A DNA stretch of 64,000 bases from Alloprevotella sp. (GTDB lineage Bacteria; Bacteroidota; Bacteroidia; Bacteroidales; Bacteroidaceae): NCBI GenBank assembly GCA_017478625.1, contig JAFVDF010000016.1, positions 1 through 64,000 of the forward strand, read 5' to 3'. The stretch's first letter is position 1. Every line of letters starts with the position of its first letter. A program made the translations under genes and the position numbers. Below the pieces are notes generated by a model. The model saw only the letters and a list, made by a program, of their open reading frames with translations, searched no databases and was not told the DNA's origin. Shown piece by piece: positions 50,259 through 59,496 of this stretch.

Positions 50259-51605
50259 ATGAAAAAGTTAATAGAGACCATAAAGAGTATTTGGAGAATT
50301 GAGGATTTGCGTGTGCGTCTCCTCATCACTCTCTTGTTTGTTGCCATCTATCGCTTTGGCTCATTTGTAGTATTACCTGGTATCAACCCGGGCAAGCTCG
50401 CAGCTCTTCAAGCACAGACGGACGAAGGTCTTATGTCTCTGTTAAACATGTTTTCCGGTGGTGCATTCTCCAATGCTTCAGTATTTGCGTTGGGAATAAT
50501 GCCTTACATTTCGGCTTCCATCGTAATTCAGTTGTTAGCAGTGGCTGTTCCTTACTTCCAGAAATTGCAACGCGAGGGCGAAAGTGGGCGCCGTAAGATT
50601 AACCAATATACTCGTTGGTTGACGATAGCCATCCTACTGTTCCAAGCTCCCACCTATATGATAAATCTACGTTCTCAAGTGGGACAGAGTGGGGCATTTA
50701 TGGTTGGCGACACTCTTTGGTTCATGCTTTCTTCTACCATTATCTTGGCAGCAGGCAGTATGTTTATCCTTTGGTTGGGCGAGCGTATTACAGATAAAGG
50801 TCTCGGAAACGGTGTGTCACTCATTATTATGATTGGTATTATAGCCCGTTTCCCAAGTGCAATTATGGAAGAATTTACCACAGCACTTTCTGGTGCAGAA
50901 GGTGGTGGTCTTATCAAGTTCTTGTTTGAGATTATTGCACTTCTCTTTGTAATGGCTTTGTCAATCCTCTTGGTAAAAGCTGTCCGTAAGGTGCCAGTGC
51001 AATATGCCAAGCGTATTGAAGGCAATCGCCAATTTGGTGGTGCACGCCAGTATATTCCTCTGAAATTGTTTGCGGCTAATGTGATGCCTATCATATTCGC
51101 TCAAGCTATCATGTTTATTCCTGCAACGCTTCTCTCTGCATTCTTTAGCGAAAGTGGCGGTAGTGCTGTTAGAGTATTGTCCGATCAATTCAGTCTTCCA
51201 TATAATATAATATATGTACTACTGATTGTCGCCTTTACATATTTCTATACGGCTATTACGATGAACCCTGTTCAGATGGCAGAAGACATGAAGCGCAATA
51301 GTGGTTTTATTCCCGGGGTTAAACCAGGTAAACCGACGGCAGATTATATTGATACAGTGATGACGAGAATCACATTCCCTGGTTCCCTATTCATTGCTCT
51401 CATCGCGATTTTGCCGGCATTTGCTGTCCTCTTGGGGGTTAAGCAAGGTTTTGCTCAATTCTTTGGTGGAACCTCACTGCTCATCCTTGTGGGAGTAGTT
51501 ATAGACACATTGCAGCAGATTCAGAGTTACATGCTAGTGCGCCATTATGATGGTTTGCTTAGCACTGGTCATACGCGTTCATCCTCTTCACTTTCTGCAT
51601 ACTAA
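50259..51605 (+). CDS. secY: Preprotein translocase subunit SecY
   Basis: The 448-residue product has ten predicted transmembrane helices. It shows FGSFVVLPGINPGKL, GIMPYISASIVIQLL (plug and second helix) and the conserved cytoplasmic loop RIEGNRQFGGARQYIPLKLF. It forms the protein-conducting channel with SecE (6842-7033) and SecG. The C-terminal tail is short (STGHTRSSSSLSAY). Confidence 0.97.
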   Translation: MKKLIETIKSIWRIEDLRVRLLITLLFVAIYRFGSFVVLPGINPGKLAALQAQTDEGLMSLLNMFSGGAFSNASVFALGIMPYISASIVIQLLAVAVPYFQKLQREGESGRRKINQYTRWLTIAILLFQAPTYMINLRSQVGQSGAFMVGDTLWFMLSSTIILAAGSMFILWLGERITDKGLGNGVSLIIMIGIIARFPSAIMEEFTTALSGAEGGGLIKFLFEIIALLFVMALSILLVKAVRKVPVQYAKRIEGNRQFGGARQYIPLKLFAANVMPIIFAQAIMFIPATLLSAFFSESGGSAVRVLSDQFSLPYNIIYVLLIVAFTYFYTAITMNPVQMAEDMKRNSGFIPGVKPGKPTADYIDTVMTRITFPGSLFIALIAILPAFAVLLGVKQGFAQFFGGTSLLILVGVVIDTLQQIQSYMLVRHYDGLLSTGHTRSSSSLSAY

Positions 51606-51617
51606 TATTTTGCATTT

Positions 51618-51836
51618 ATGTCCAAGCAGCTTGCAATAGAACAAGATGGTGTAATTGCTGAATCACTTAGCAATGCAATGTTCCGTGTAGTCCTGGAAAA
51701 TGGTCACTCAATTACGGCACATATTTCAGGAAAGATGCGTATGCATTACATAAAAATTCTGCCTGGCGACAAGGTTAAGGTCGAAATGAGTCCCTATGAC
51801 TTGACAAAGGGGCGAATTGTATTCAGATACAAATAA
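51618..51836 (+). CDS. infA: Translation initiation factor IF-1
   Basis: The 72-residue product is the S1-like OB fold: [40 protein letters not shown] and [20 protein letters not shown]. It occupies the 30S A site during initiation. The secY-infA-rpmJ-rpsM order is normal. Confidence 0.97.
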   Translation: MSKQLAIEQDGVIAESLSNAMFRVVLENGHSITAHISGKMRMHYIKILPGDKVKVEMSPYDLTKGRIVFRYK

Positions 51837-51856
51837 ACAAGCAATAATTTATAATA

Positions 51857-51973
51857 ATGAAAACAAGAGCATCCTTGAAGAAGCGTTCCGCTGATTGTAA
51901 AATAGTACGACGCAAGGGGCGTTTGTATGTGATTAACAAGAAGAACCCGAAGATGAAACTTCGTCAGGGTTAA
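51857..51973 (+). CDS. rpmJ: 50S ribosomal protein L36 (zinc-free form)
   Basis: ATG 51857 to TAA 51971-51973 encodes 38 residues ([20 protein letters not shown], then [18 protein letters not shown]). The zinc form has three Cys and one His in CxxC-x(n)-C-x-H. Here only one Cys remains (position 14) and the other ligand positions are Ser, Asn and Met, so this is a zinc-independent variant. Confidence 0.95.
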   Translation: MKTRASLKKRSADCKIVRRKGRLYVINKKNPKMKLRQG

Positions 51974-52004
51974 TCTGATTATCGCAAAAAAATAAAACTA
52001 GTAT

Positions 52005-52385
52005 ATGGCAATAAGAATTGTTGGTGTTGATTTACCTCAGAATAAACGAGGAGAAATCGCGTTGACCTATATCTTTGGAATAGGTCGTAGTAGTGCGGCT
52101 AAGATCCTTGAAAAGGCCGGCATAGACAAAGACATCAAGGTAAAGGATTGGACCGACGAACAAGCTGGTAAAATCCGTGAAGTCATTGGAGAGGATTACA
52201 AAGTAGAGGGAGACCTCCGTAGCGAAATCCAAATGAACATTAAACGTCTTATGGACATTGGTTGCTATCGTGGTGTTCGTCATCGTATAGGTCTGCCTGT
52301 ACGTGGTCAAAGCACGAAAAACAATGCGCGTACTCGAAAGGGTCGTAAAAAGACTGTTGCTAACAAGAAAAAGGCTACTAAATAA
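52005..52385 (+). CDS. rpsM: 30S ribosomal protein S13
   Basis: The 126-residue product starts [20 protein letters not shown], has [11 protein letters not shown] and the basic tail [18 protein letters not shown]. It contacts S19 and P-site tRNA in the 30S head. Confidence 0.97.
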   Translation: MAIRIVGVDLPQNKRGEIALTYIFGIGRSSAAKILEKAGIDKDIKVKDWTDEQAGKIREVIGEDYKVEGDLRSEIQMNIKRLMDIGCYRGVRHRIGLPVRGQSTKNNARTRKGRKKTVANKKKATK

Positions 52386-52394
52386 TAGGTAATT

Positions 52395-52781
52395 ATGGCA
52401 AAGAAAACAGCTACAAAGAAACGCAATGTGAAAGTTGACGCATTAGGTCAGCTTCATGTTCACAGTTCGTTCAACAATATCATTGTATGCTTAGCAAATA
52501 GCGAAGGTCAGATTATCTCTTGGTCAAGTGCTGGCAAGATGGGATTCCGTGGTTCTAAGAAGAACACTCCCTATGCAGCACAGATGGCTGCACAGGATTG
52601 TGCCAAAGTAGCATTCGACCTTGGTCTTCGCAAAGTGAAAGCTTATGTAAAAGGCCCAGGTAATGGCCGTGAGTCTGCTATCCGTGCCATCCATGGCGCT
52701 GGTATAGAAGTGACGGAGATTATTGACGTTACACCACTGCCTCACAATGGTTGTCGTCCTCCGAAGAGAAGAAGAGTTTAA
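52395..52781 (+). CDS. rpsK: 30S ribosomal protein S11
   Basis: The 128-residue product has [40 protein letters not shown] and the end [18 protein letters not shown]. It lies on the platform near the mRNA exit and anti-Shine-Dalgarno region. Confidence 0.97.
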   Translation: MAKKTATKKRNVKVDALGQLHVHSSFNNIIVCLANSEGQIISWSSAGKMGFRGSKKNTPYAAQMAAQDCAKVAFDLGLRKVKAYVKGPGNGRESAIRAIHGAGIEVTEIIDVTPLPHNGCRPPKRRRV

Positions 52782-52820
52782 TGACATTGTAGAACCAATT
52801 TAGAAAAACATCAAAAAATA

Positions 52821-53429
52821 ATGGCAAAGTATACAGGACCTAAGTCTCGCATTTCGCGTCGATTTGGTGAAGCCATCTTCGGGCCGGACAAAGTATTAGC
52901 AAAGCGCAATTATCCTCCCGGACAGCAGGGCAACAACCGCCGTCGCAAGTCCTCTGAATATGGTGTGATGCTGGCTGAAAAGCAGAAGGCAAAATACACG
53001 TATGGCGTTCTTGAGCGTCAGTTCCGTAATATGTTTGATAAGGCAGCTGCCGCCAAAGGTATTACAGGTGAAATTTTGCTTCAGAACCTTGAATGTCGTC
53101 TTGACAATGTAGTATATCGTTTGGGTATAGCTCCCACTCGTGCTGCTGCACGCCAGTTGGTCAATCACCGTCATATCACAGTGGATGGCAAAGTTGTGAA
53201 CATTCCTTCCTATAGTATCAAACCCGGCCAGATTATCGCAGTACGCGAGAAATCTAAGAGCCTTGAGGTTATTGCTGATTCTTTGGCAGGATTCAACCAC
53301 AGCAAATATCCTTGGGTAGAATGGGATGAAAACGTAAAGGGTGGCAAATTGCTTCACAAGCCTGAGCGTGCTGACATTCCAGAGAACATCAAGGAACAAC
53401 TCATCGTCGAGTTGTACTCTAAGAACTAA
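52821..53429 (+). CDS. rpsD: 30S ribosomal protein S4 (zinc-free form)
   Basis: The 202-residue product starts [20 protein letters not shown], with [20 protein letters not shown] in place of the CxxC zinc ribbon of the zinc form. The S4 RNA-binding domain is [23 protein letters not shown] structured 100-base spacer separates it from rpoA. Confidence 0.97.
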   Translation: MAKYTGPKSRISRRFGEAIFGPDKVLAKRNYPPGQQGNNRRRKSSEYGVMLAEKQKAKYTYGVLERQFRNMFDKAAAAKGITGEILLQNLECRLDNVVYRLGIAPTRAAARQLVNHRHITVDGKVVNIPSYSIKPGQIIAVREKSKSLEVIADSLAGFNHSKYPWVEWDENVKGGKLLHKPERADIPENIKEQLIVELYSKN

Positions 53430-53432
53430 TTA

Positions 53433-53506
53433 GTTGGGAAACCATATGGTGGAGCTTTCGTTTGCATCAGGCAACGGAGCCCACCAAGTTTACCGACAAC
53501 TCCCAA
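53433..53506 (+). promoter_or_regulatory. Long hairpin in the rpsD-rpoA spacer
   Basis: TTGGGA (53433-53438) pairs with TCCCAA (53501-53506). Inside, GGTGGAGCT (53448-53456) pairs with AGCCCACC (53478-53485) with one bulge. No T-run follows. A feedback site for S4 or a processing site are the options, both inferred. Confidence 0.4.
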
Positions 53507-53529
53507 ATTCACAAAACAAATAATACAAC

Positions 53530-54519
53530 ATGGCAATATTAGCATTTCAGAAACCCGACAAGGTGATAATGGTGGAGAGTGATAATTTCTATGGAAAATT
53601 TGAATTCCGCCCATTGGAGCCAGGATTTGGTACAACCATAGGTAACGCTTTGCGTCGTATCCTGCTTTCATCCCTTGAAGGTTATGCCATCAACACCATT
53701 AAGATTGAAGGTGTTGAGCATGAATTTGCCTCCGTCCCGGGAGTGCGTGAGGACGTTACGAACATCATCCTCAACTTGAAGCAAGTACGCTTCAAAAAGT
53801 TAGTGGAAGAGTACGATACGGAGAAAGCCCAGATGACCATTACCAATACAAAGGAGTTTAAAGCTGGAGATATCCATCTTAATGGATTCGAGGTATTAAA
53901 TCCAGATTTGGTAATATGCCATCTTGACAACCCAAAAGTAAGCATGACGATTGAATTGAGTGTAAACAAAGGACGTGGCTATGTTCCATCCGAGGAAAAC
54001 CGCATCTTCTGCAATACAATCAATACGCTCGCCATAGATTCCATTTACACCCCCATCCGCAATGTAAAATATAGCGTAGAGCCATTCCGTGTTGAACAAA
54101 AGACGGACTACGATAAGCTCGTGCTTGAGATTACAACGGACGGATCCATCCAGCCGAAAGATGCGTTAAAAGAAGCCGCTCGCATCCTTATCTATCATTT
54201 TGCACTCTTCTCTGACGAGAACATCACGGAAGACAATTCTGCAAATATTGAAAACCATCCGATAGATGAAGAGGCTCTGCGTATGCGTCAACTCTTGAAG
54301 CAGAAACTCAACGACCTCAGTCTTTCCGTTCGCGCCCTCAATTGCTTGAAGGCTGCCAATGTTGAGACTTTGGCCGATTTGGTTCAACTCAACAAAAACG
54401 ATCTGCTCAAGTTCCGCAACTTTGGTAAGAAATCACTCACCGAGCTTGATGATTTGCTCGCGAGCAAGAATCTGTCGTTTGGAATGGATATTACCAAATA
54501 CCAATTAGGCGACGAATAA
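53530..54519 (+). CDS. rpoA: DNA-directed RNA polymerase subunit alpha
   Basis: The 329-residue product has the N-terminal dimerisation domain ([36 protein letters not shown]) and the C-terminal domain that binds upstream DNA and regulators ([39 protein letters not shown]). It sits between rpsD and rplQ, the conserved alpha-operon order. Confidence 0.98.
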   Translation: MAILAFQKPDKVIMVESDNFYGKFEFRPLEPGFGTTIGNALRRILLSSLEGYAINTIKIEGVEHEFASVPGVREDVTNIILNLKQVRFKKLVEEYDTEKAQMTITNTKEFKAGDIHLNGFEVLNPDLVICHLDNPKVSMTIELSVNKGRGYVPSEENRIFCNTINTLAIDSIYTPIRNVKYSVEPFRVEQKTDYDKLVLEITTDGSIQPKDALKEAARILIYHFALFSDENITEDNSANIENHPIDEEALRMRQLLKQKLNDLSLSVRALNCLKAANVETLADLVQLNKNDLLKFRNFGKKSLTELDDLLASKNLSFGMDITKYQLGDE

Positions 54520-54557
54520 AGACGACAAAAGTTGCCACAATCTCACATTAAACAACA

Positions 54558-55049
54558 ATGAGACACAATAAGAAATTCAACCATCTGAGTCGCACTGCAT
54601 CCCACAGAGCAGCCATGCTCTCCAATATGGCCGTATCTCTGATCCTGCACAAAAGAATCACTACGACTCTTGCAAAAGCCAAGGCTCTAAAAAAATATGT
54701 TGAGCCACTCATCACAAAGTCAAAGAACGATACTACCAACTCTCGTCGTGTTGTGTTCAGTTATCTGCGCGATAAATATGCTGTAACCGAACTCTTCAAG
54801 AATATTTCAGAGAAGGTGGCCGATCGTCCTGGAGGTTATACTCGTATCATCAAACTTGGCTTCCGCCAGAGCGATGGTTCTGATATGGCTTTCATTGAGC
54901 TCGTCGATTATGATGAGAACATGGCTAAGACGGCTGAAAAGAAGACGCGTCGTTCGCGTCGTTCACGCAAAGCTACAGCAGAAACACCTGCTGAAGCTCC
55001 AGCTCAAGAAGCACCTGTTGCAGAAGAATCCGCACCAGCTGCAGAGTAA
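54558..55049 (+). CDS. rplQ: 50S ribosomal protein L17 with acidic-basic C-terminal extension
   Basis: The 163-residue product has the L17 core [36 protein letters not shown] and [20 protein letters not shown]. After about residue 120 it has a basic stretch ([12 protein letters not shown]) and an Ala/Glu/Pro tail. The core is about 116-120 residues in most bacteria, and longer tails occur in Bacteroidetes. It is the last gene of the run and is followed by a terminator. Confidence 0.97.
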   Translation: MRHNKKFNHLSRTASHRAAMLSNMAVSLILHKRITTTLAKAKALKKYVEPLITKSKNDTTNSRRVVFSYLRDKYAVTELFKNISEKVADRPGGYTRIIKLGFRQSDGSDMAFIELVDYDENMAKTAEKKTRRSRRSRKATAETPAEAPAQEAPVAEESAPAAE

Positions 55050-55082
55050 TTCAACAAAGACAATTCTAAACACCATTATGAG

Positions 55083-55117
55083 AGGTGCAGAAGCCATTAG
55101 GTTCCTGCACCTTTTTC
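55083..55117 (+). terminator. Terminator after rplQ
   Basis: AGGTGCAG (55083-55090) pairs with CTGCACCT (55105-55112), followed by TTTTCTT. It closes the ribosomal run. Confidence 0.8.
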
Positions 55118-55413
55118 TTGGTCTTTGCATAAAGACGTGGGGTAAGTAAGTAGAAGTGAGTCTTTGTCCAGTTGAGAGGAAGAGATTACCCAGCGTAAAG
55201 AAAATGCGATCTCCGACTGTGACAGGTATAGTTGTCATCTCTAGTAGCCGATGGAGTTATAGGAGTGATTCGTTTAAGCGCAAGGGGGAGATTTTTAATG
55301 GTTGGGTAAGTATCTTAAATCAAAATATGAGACGCACCATTGGCAGGCCTCAACTTCTTGTGCAAAGGTCTGCTGGATTTACCAATATAAGTGGAGAGAC
55401 AAAGATGATAGTT
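55118..55413. other. Intergenic stretch, nothing convincing
   Basis: Between the rplQ terminator and the 3' end of the convergent DUF2752 gene there is no credible frame, tRNA or repeat. A 5'-truncated frame at 55156-55419 has unnatural composition. Confidence 0.4.
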
Positions 55414-55815
55414 CTATAACCCGAAGATATTTCGTACGATACCCCAAAGAATGTAGAGGAAAAGATAGATGAAGAGGGTGTGTCGGTTCTCTGTAAATGC
55501 CTGGATGCGTGTGCGTGCATAGCCTTTTGGCCAAAATTCGCCAAGCACTAACAGCAAAAGATAAGGGGTGACGATGATGAGAAACCAGTTGTACCCCATC
55601 GCTTCGGTGACGTGACCATGTAGAAGAGCAAACATGGCACGTTGCAGGCCACAGCCCGGGCATTGCAAGCCTGTGAGCATTTTGAAGGTACACTTGGGTG
55701 CCCACACGTTAAGACTGGGGTCACAGAAACAGGTTACACCAATCCACAATACGATGGCGAAGGCTGACAGGGTGAACCAAGTACGCGATTGTCGATACCA
55801 GACAGTGTGGGGCAT
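55414..55815 (-). CDS. DUF2752 membrane protein
   Basis: The start at ATG 55815 (MPHTVWYRQSRTWFTLSAFA) gives 133 residues. The frame extends 11 codons further. The signature is CPGCGLQRAMFALLHGHVTE, a membrane-embedded CPxCGLxRA motif between two or three hydrophobic helices (SAFAIVLWIGVTCF, WFLIIVTPYLLLLVLGEF, LFIYLFLYILWGIVRNIF). The two Cys could bind metal or be redox-active, and the family function is unknown. It is a single gene, convergent with rplQ. Confidence 0.85.
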   Translation of the reverse strand: MPHTVWYRQSRTWFTLSAFAIVLWIGVTCFCDPSLNVWAPKCTFKMLTGLQCPGCGLQRAMFALLHGHVTEAMGYNWFLIIVTPYLLLLVLGEFWPKGYARTRIQAFTENRHTLFIYLFLYILWGIVRNIFGL

Positions 55816-55906
55816 AGGTACAGTAAAGGAAAACAGAAGCCGACACACCGACAGAGAGAACCTGCCGAGGTGTCGGCTTATAAAGTGAGGTAATAGAAGC
55901 TGCGAG

Positions 55907-57367
55907 TTACTTCAGAGGCGCGTTCTTCAGCGTTTCAAGAACAAATTTCCAGTATTTTTCTACGCTTGGAATGTTGCAACGCTCATTGGGCGTATGCGGA
56001 GAACGTAGGGTCGGGCCAAAAGAGACCATATCCATCTTGGGATACTTGGCTCCGATAACACCACATTCCAAACCTGCGTGAACCACTTGTACACGGCTTT
56101 CTTGGTTGAATAGTTCTTTGTACACCCGGCTCATTATGGCCACGATTTCACTTTGAGGGTTGGGCTGCCAGGCAGGGTATGCGTGGTCGTAAGTTACCTT
56201 CATTCCAGCCATTAAAAATGCGGATTCGATGGTTTCAGCACAGCATGCACGCATGCTGTCACGGCTGGAGCGCACAAGTACGACGAAACTTGCTTTTCCA
56301 TTGCCTATTTCTACAATGCCGAGATTCGATGAGGTCTCCACAATATGGGGTACTTCGGGTATCATACGCATCACGCCGTTATGACAAGCACACAGGGCAT
56401 CTACCAGATTGTCTTGAATCTCAACGGGCACTTGTTTTTCAGGCAGAGCCACTTCTTCTGCATCCAAGGCAAGATTTTTTTCTACAGTGGAGTATTCGTC
56501 GGTAAAGACACGGCGCCAGTCGGCCACGCAATCTTCCAAGAATGCCGTAACATTCTCTTTCGGGAACGTCAGAACCACTTCTGCACGGTTGGGGATAGCA
56601 TTGCGCATATTTCCGCCTTCCCATGTGGCGAGGCGAGCCTCGAAGTTGGCGATAGCATCCTGAACAAGGCGAGCCATCAGTTTGTTGGCATTGGCGCGAC
56701 CTTCATTGATTTCCAGCCCGCTATGTCCGCCGAAAAGCCCCTTGAGCGTTACCTTGACAGCCACGTCGGATGCATCGGTGGGAACCTCTTCGTAGGTTAA
56801 TTCTGCATTCTGATTCACACCGCCGGCTGATCCGACAATCATTTGTCCCTCAGTTTCGTCGTCTAGGTTAAGCAGTATCTCTCCGCGAAGGGTGTCGGGG
56901 CTCATGTGCTCTACACCGTACATCGTTGTCTCTTCGTCTGCTGTGATGAAACCCTCCAGTGGACCATGAGGTATGCTGTCGTCTTCAAATATACCCATAA
57001 TAGTGGCTACGGCCATACCGTCGTCAGAGCCCAGTGTGGTGCCTTTGGCTTTTACCCAGTCTCCGTCAATCCATGTCTCTATCGGATCTGTCTCGAAGTT
57101 ATGCGTACTCTCCTTGGTCTTCTGTGGAACCATATCCATGTGGCCCTGAAGCGTCACAATCTTGCGGTTTTCGTAGCCTGGAGTAGCGGGTTTGTACATT
57201 ACGATATTGCCGGCTTCATCTTTGAAAGCCTCAATCTGATGTTCCTTGGCCCAATCGAGAAGGAACTTCTGCACTTTTTCCAGATGACCACTCGGGCGGG
57301 GCACTTGCGTAAGCAGGTCGAAATTTTTCCAAATAGCCTGCGGATGTAGGTTTTTAATTTCGCTCAT
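55907..57367 (-). CDS. pepD: Aminoacyl-histidine dipeptidase / cytosol non-specific dipeptidase (peptidase family M20)
   Basis: The product has 486 residues with no signal peptide. The metal and catalytic residues are H76 and D78 (LQGHMDMV), D115/D116 (LGSDDGMAVA) and E145/E146 (TADEETTMYG). A lid/dimerisation insertion contains GLFGGHSGLEINEGRANANK. The enzyme splits Xaa-His and other dipeptides with two zinc (or cobalt) ions. Proteolytic oral and gut Bacteroidales rely on such cytosolic dipeptidases. It may share transcription with the membrane protein gene upstream on the minus strand (19-base gap). Confidence 0.94.
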   Translation of the reverse strand: MSEIKNLHPQAIWKNFDLLTQVPRPSGHLEKVQKFLLDWAKEHQIEAFKDEAGNIVMYKPATPGYENRKIVTLQGHMDMVPQKTKESTHNFETDPIETWIDGDWVKAKGTTLGSDDGMAVATIMGIFEDDSIPHGPLEGFITADEETTMYGVEHMSPDTLRGEILLNLDDETEGQMIVGSAGGVNQNAELTYEEVPTDASDVAVKVTLKGLFGGHSGLEINEGRANANKLMARLVQDAIANFEARLATWEGGNMRNAIPNRAEVVLTFPKENVTAFLEDCVADWRRVFTDEYSTVEKNLALDAEEVALPEKQVPVEIQDNLVDALCACHNGVMRMIPEVPHIVETSSNLGIVEIGNGKASFVVLVRSSRDSMRACCAETIESAFLMAGMKVTYDHAYPAWQPNPQSEIVAIMSRVYKELFNQESRVQVVHAGLECGVIGAKYPKMDMVSFGPTLRSPHTPNERCNIPSVEKYWKFVLETLKNAPLK

Positions 57368-57386
57368 AGTAATAGGTTTTTTAGGA

Positions 57387-58367
57387 TTATTGAGTATTAA
57401 TTTTCTTTCGTAAGTTAAGACCGAGAGCCCCCACTACGCCTAAGAGGATTACCAGCCCCGTCTGCACAGTGTGGACCACAAGGGCAAAATTGATGGCATC
57501 TACCTCTGCTACTCCATAGAGTACGAGCATGGTCTTGACAGCAAAGTGCCAAGGTCCTGCGCCATTAGGAGTGGGCACCAAGACCGCAAATGAGCCGACA
57601 CAGAAAATGAGGAAGGCTGCGGCGGGCCCAAAGTGGCTTGTAAAATCAAAGCAGAAAAATGCCAGATAGAAGTGGAGAAAGTAGCAGAGATTTATGCTGA
57701 AACTCAGAGTGATGTAGAGGGGGAGATTTTTCACTTTTCGTAACGACAACAGGCCTGATTTAAGATTCTGCCAGAAGTCGCAAAAGCGTGAGAATCGGGT
57801 GCGAATGAGGTAGAAGCCTGTGCCGACGATAGCCAGTAGGCAGATGAGCGTCACAAGATAGCCTGTAGTGGTAAATCCGCGCAGGAAAGAACCCAAATCA
57901 AGCCCCGTAGTGTGGACAAATTTTATAAATACAGGAATCTGCATCAGCAATGCCAAGGCTGTCAGTATGAGCATGACCAGCGAGTCAATGATACGTTCCG
58001 TAATAACCGTCCCCAGCGATTTTGAAAAGGAGACACCGTCCGATCTCTTTATGGCACCGCAACGCATTACTTCTCCAATGCGTGGCACAACGAGGCTGGT
58101 GGCATAGCTGATAAAAATAGCATCCTCGCAACTACGTCGGCGAGGGTGTTCGCCTATGGGGCTAAGGGCCATCCTCCACCTCCAGGCGCGCACTTGTTGT
58201 GCCAGTATGCCGAAGATAAAAGATGTGAGCATCCATCCCCAGTGCATCTCGTCGGTGAGAATGTGGAAAAAGTCTGTCCAGTTATTGCCTCGGTACATCC
58301 ACCACAAGATGCCGATACCGAGAATAAAGGGCAAACTAAGTTTAAGTATCTTAAGAAAAATCTTCAC
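57387..58367 (-). CDS. Flippase-like / lysylphosphatidylglycerol synthase TM-region family membrane protein
   Basis: I placed the start at GTG 58367 (VKIFLKILKLSLPFILGIGI), giving about 326 residues. The longer open frame to 58535 would cross the divergent ksgA start and has no membrane logic. The body has eight or so hydrophobic helices, with SFIFGILAQQVRAWRWRMAL, VVPRIGEVMRCGAIKRSDGV and VPTPNGAGPWHFAVKTMLVL, the conserved blocks of the UPF0104/LPG_synthase_TM family. Stand-alone members lack the cytoplasmic transferase domain, so lipid modification is not shown. The start is 65 bases from the divergent ksgA start. Confidence 0.8.
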   Translation of the reverse strand: MKIFLKILKLSLPFILGIGILWWMYRGNNWTDFFHILTDEMHWGWMLTSFIFGILAQQVRAWRWRMALSPIGEHPRRRSCEDAIFISYATSLVVPRIGEVMRCGAIKRSDGVSFSKSLGTVITERIIDSLVMLILTALALLMQIPVFIKFVHTTGLDLGSFLRGFTTTGYLVTLICLLAIVGTGFYLIRTRFSRFCDFWQNLKSGLLSLRKVKNLPLYITLSFSINLCYFLHFYLAFFCFDFTSHFGPAAAFLIFCVGSFAVLVPTPNGAGPWHFAVKTMLVLYGVAEVDAINFALVVHTVQTGLVILLGVVGALGLNLRKKINTQ

Positions 58368-58375
58368 TAATTCTA

Positions 58376-58383
58376 TAACTTTG
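58376..58383 (+). promoter_or_regulatory. -7 promoter element TAACTTTG of ksgA
   Basis: TAACTTTG is followed by CACGCGG, close to the CACCCGC seen after the three translation promoters. It lies 49 bases before the ksgA ATG and overlaps the upstream side of the minus-strand gene start. Confidence 0.55.
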
Positions 58384-58431
58384 CACGCGGTTGTAAGCAA
58401 AATTATACAAAATCCGATTATCCTACCAAAT

Positions 58432-59277
58432 ATGACCGTCGATAAGATACATCGTTTTACAAAAGTGCGCCCTAAGAAAAATCTGGGGCAACACTTTCTG
58501 ACCGACCTGAATGTGGCTCGTCGTATAGCCGACACCGTAGATGTCAGCCCCGAACTGCCTGTTTTAGAAGTAGGACCGGGTATGGGTGTGCTGACGCAAT
58601 ATCTGCTGGAAAAAGGGCGAGAGTTGAAGGTGGTGGAGATAGACCGTGAGAGCGTGACTTATCTGAACCAGCAATGGCCCGAATTGTCTGACCGCATCCT
58701 TTCGGCTGATTTTTTGCGTATGGATCTATTGGAAGTCTTTGAGGGCCGTCCTTTTGTGCTGATAGGAAACTATCCTTATGATATTTCCAGTCAGATTTTT
58801 TTCAAAATGTTGGATAATCGGGCGCTCATACCTTGCTGTACGGGAATGATACAGCACGAGATGGCCTATCGTATAGCCGCCCATCCGGGCACAAAGGCTT
58901 ACGGAATTCTCAGCGTATTGCTACAGATGTGGTACGATATAGAATACTGTTTTACGGTAGAGCCGGGAGTATTCAACCCACCGCCAAAGGTGAAAAGTGC
59001 AGTGTTTATTATGCGTCGCAATGGACGCACAGAGGCAGGGTGCAACGAAGCGCTCCTGAAGCGTCTCGTCAAATTTACTTTCCAACAACGTAGGAAGATG
59101 TTGCGTGGCACACTGCGTTCGTTGTTGGCTCAGATTGATGCGGAGAATAAGCGCACCGTAGATCATTCCGCCTTTCTTGCTCATTCTGACCTGACGCGTC
59201 GGCCGGAGCAACTGTCGGTAGAAGATTTTATCAGTCTTTGCAACGAGGTGGAGAGCGAACTTGCGCTGAAAGAGTAG
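58432..59277 (+). CDS. rsmA: 16S rRNA (adenine-N6,N6)-dimethyltransferase RsmA/KsgA
   Basis: ATG 58432 gives 281 residues, and the frame is open upstream but over the divergent promoter. RPKKNLGQHFLTDLNVARRI, then LEVGPGMGVLTQYLLEKG, is the SAM-binding start. NYPYDISSQIFFKM is the catalytic motif IV. Further on are QHEMAYRIAAHPGTKAYGIL and the C-terminal FTFQQRRKMLRGTL. It dimethylates two adjacent adenines in 16S helix 45 late in 30S maturation, and its loss gives kasugamycin resistance. Confidence 0.95.
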   Translation: MTVDKIHRFTKVRPKKNLGQHFLTDLNVARRIADTVDVSPELPVLEVGPGMGVLTQYLLEKGRELKVVEIDRESVTYLNQQWPELSDRILSADFLRMDLLEVFEGRPFVLIGNYPYDISSQIFFKMLDNRALIPCCTGMIQHEMAYRIAAHPGTKAYGILSVLLQMWYDIEYCFTVEPGVFNPPPKVKSAVFIMRRNGRTEAGCNEALLKRLVKFTFQQRRKMLRGTLRSLLAQIDAENKRTVDHSAFLAHSDLTRRPEQLSVEDFISLCNEVESELALKE

Positions 59278-59364
59278 ATGAGTATATCTTTGGAAGTATA
59301 AAATCGGTCTGAATGTTGGTCTTCATTTCAGATTAGATTATTTTCGCAACGAATTCAAATAATT

Positions 59365-59439
59365 TTAGGGGTGCCACATTGTTTCTGTGGCTGAGAACAT
59401 ACCCTTATGAACTGAACTGGATAATGCCAGCGTAGTCAA
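59365..59439 (+). promoter_or_regulatory. TPP riboswitch (THI element)
   Basis: The conserved cores of the thiamin pyrophosphate riboswitch appear in order: GGGGTGCC (59369-59376), a short stem, GCTGAGA (59390-59396), ACCC (59401-59404), TGAACTGAACTGGATAATGC (59408-59427, with CTGGATAATGCCAGCG core) and GTAGTC. A following GGGCG/CGCCC hairpin (about 59457-59479) before the start is a likely expression platform. It would lower expression of the downstream TonB receptor and PnuT when TPP is plentiful. Confidence 0.93.
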
Positions 59440-59496
59440 CAAATTTTTCAATCTTCGGGCGGAATAGTGTTCGGCGCCCACAACGAGTTTTAATCT

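Noticed and set aside
57387..58535. Longer version of the flippase-like protein starting at 58535
   Set aside because: The extra 56 residues would overlap the divergent ksgA start and its promoter and have no membrane or family features. GTG 58367 fits better.
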